A model generated the notes under the pieces. It saw nothing but the letters and a program-made list of their open reading frames with translations. It had not been told where the DNA came from and did not search any database. The position numbers were made by a program, and so were the translations under genes. From the NCBI RefSeq assembly GCF_900112865.1, contig NZ_FONH01000002.1:230713-294712 (forward strand): a DNA stretch of 64,000 bases, given 5' to 3'. Of this stretch, positions 63,828 through 64,000 are shown piece by piece. This stretch comes from Dyella marensis (GTDB lineage Bacteria > Pseudomonadota > Gammaproteobacteria > Xanthomonadales > Rhodanobacteraceae). The stretch's first letter is position 1. Each line of letters starts with the position of its first letter.

Positions 63828-64000
63828 CGGCGCCCACCGCGCCAGAAGCGCAGGCGATGCCAGGGACGCTGCAGCCAGCGCTCGCCGCTGGCGAAGGACA
63901 GCTGCAGCGGCGCCGCGGCGAGGCGCTGTAACGTCGGCCACCAGCTGCCGGCAAGTTCGCTCGCCTGCAGATCCTGCAGGTCGACCAGCCAGCCGGAGCC
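63824..64000 (-). CDS. RpfE-like protein, C-terminal part (start outside window)
   Basis: Only the last 58 codons are present: GSGWLVDLQDLQ, then ASELAGSWWPTLQRL, ending WHRLRFWRGGRR. In Xanthomonas the gene upstream of recJ is rpfE, a phosphoglycerate-mutase-like protein; position and Trp/Arg-rich C-terminus fit this, but the fragment has no catalytic motif, so the identity is inferred from gene order. Its stop overlaps the recJ start. Confidence 0.45.
   Translation of the reverse strand, partial: GSGWLVDLQDLQASELAGSWWPTLQRLAAAPLQLSFASGERWLQRPWHRLRFWRGGRR

Overview
The window looks like chromosomal DNA of a high-GC gammaproteobacterium of the order Xanthomonadales, most likely family Rhodanobacteraceae (the Dyella, Luteibacter, Rhodanobacter, Frateuria group). 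This is an inference. It rests on the gene order rpfE-like, recJ, prfB, lysS (part of the Xanthomonas rpf region), on family resemblances of many proteins, and on several families of intergenic hairpin repeats of the kind seen in these genomes. No rRNA, tRNA, CRISPR array, phage or transposase gene is visible.

Layout. 1-673: two overlapping prepilin genes on the minus strand. 961-1457: a three-unit tandem repeat. 1.6-5.3 kb: two AraC-type regulators, an esterase, a VOC protein. 5.5-7.9 kb: a short UvrA paralogue. 7.9-10.0 kb: small stress-type proteins, a CBS protein and UdgX. 10.2-14.5 kb: an Nramp-related transporter and a CDF transporter that converge on a roughly 500-bp inverted repeat enclosing an orphan 117-residue gene, then a DUF421 gene. 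14.5-15.6 kb: an SDR oxidoreductase. 16.0-17.9 kb: two tandem secreted proteins related to the pertussis toxin S1 ADP-ribosyltransferase, in visibly less GC-rich DNA. 18-20 kb: a hydrolase overlapping a DUF3182 gene. 20-26 kb: signal transduction (receiver, hybrid kinase, NtrC-type activator, degenerate receiver-like protein) with small stress proteins. 27-30.7 kb: divergent ligD and ku. 30.8-35.6 kb: outer-membrane barrel, TPP enzyme, DUF72, a secreted protein. 36.3-37.9 kb: a MASE1 kinase. 38.6-42.5 kb: a complete sulfate ABC operon. 42.8-48.8 kb: response regulator, trimeric autotransporter, and a subtilisin-like protein lacking its catalytic serine. 49-64 kb: housekeeping block with HU, zipA-smc, bolA-yciI-lysS, prfB (programmed frameshift), asnB behind an Asn-rich leader peptide and terminator, recJ and the start of an rpfE-like gene.

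How parts work together. CysP/Sbp, CysT, CysW and CysA form one overlapping operon for sulfate uptake. LigD and Ku form the two-component end-joining system. The many small stress-type proteins (KGG, BON, CBS, DUF2383, DUF3309, LEA-like) together with LigD/Ku and UdgX suggest a soil or plant-associated lifestyle with desiccation and DNA-damage stress. AsnB appears to be controlled by classical ribosome-mediated attenuation: Asn codons, an alternative antiterminator pairing and a terminator are all visible.

The strongest candidates for new biology are (1) the tandem PT-S1-like proteins, with a shared four-cysteine C-terminal module and a C-terminal RDEL (HGEL in the second), and substituted catalytic positions; (2) the asparagine leader/attenuator in front of asnB; (3) the long inverted-repeat cassette whose ends coincide with the stop codons of two metal-transporter genes; and (4) the serine-less subtilisin next to a trimeric autotransporter. 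All assignments are made by reading the sequence; no database search was run.
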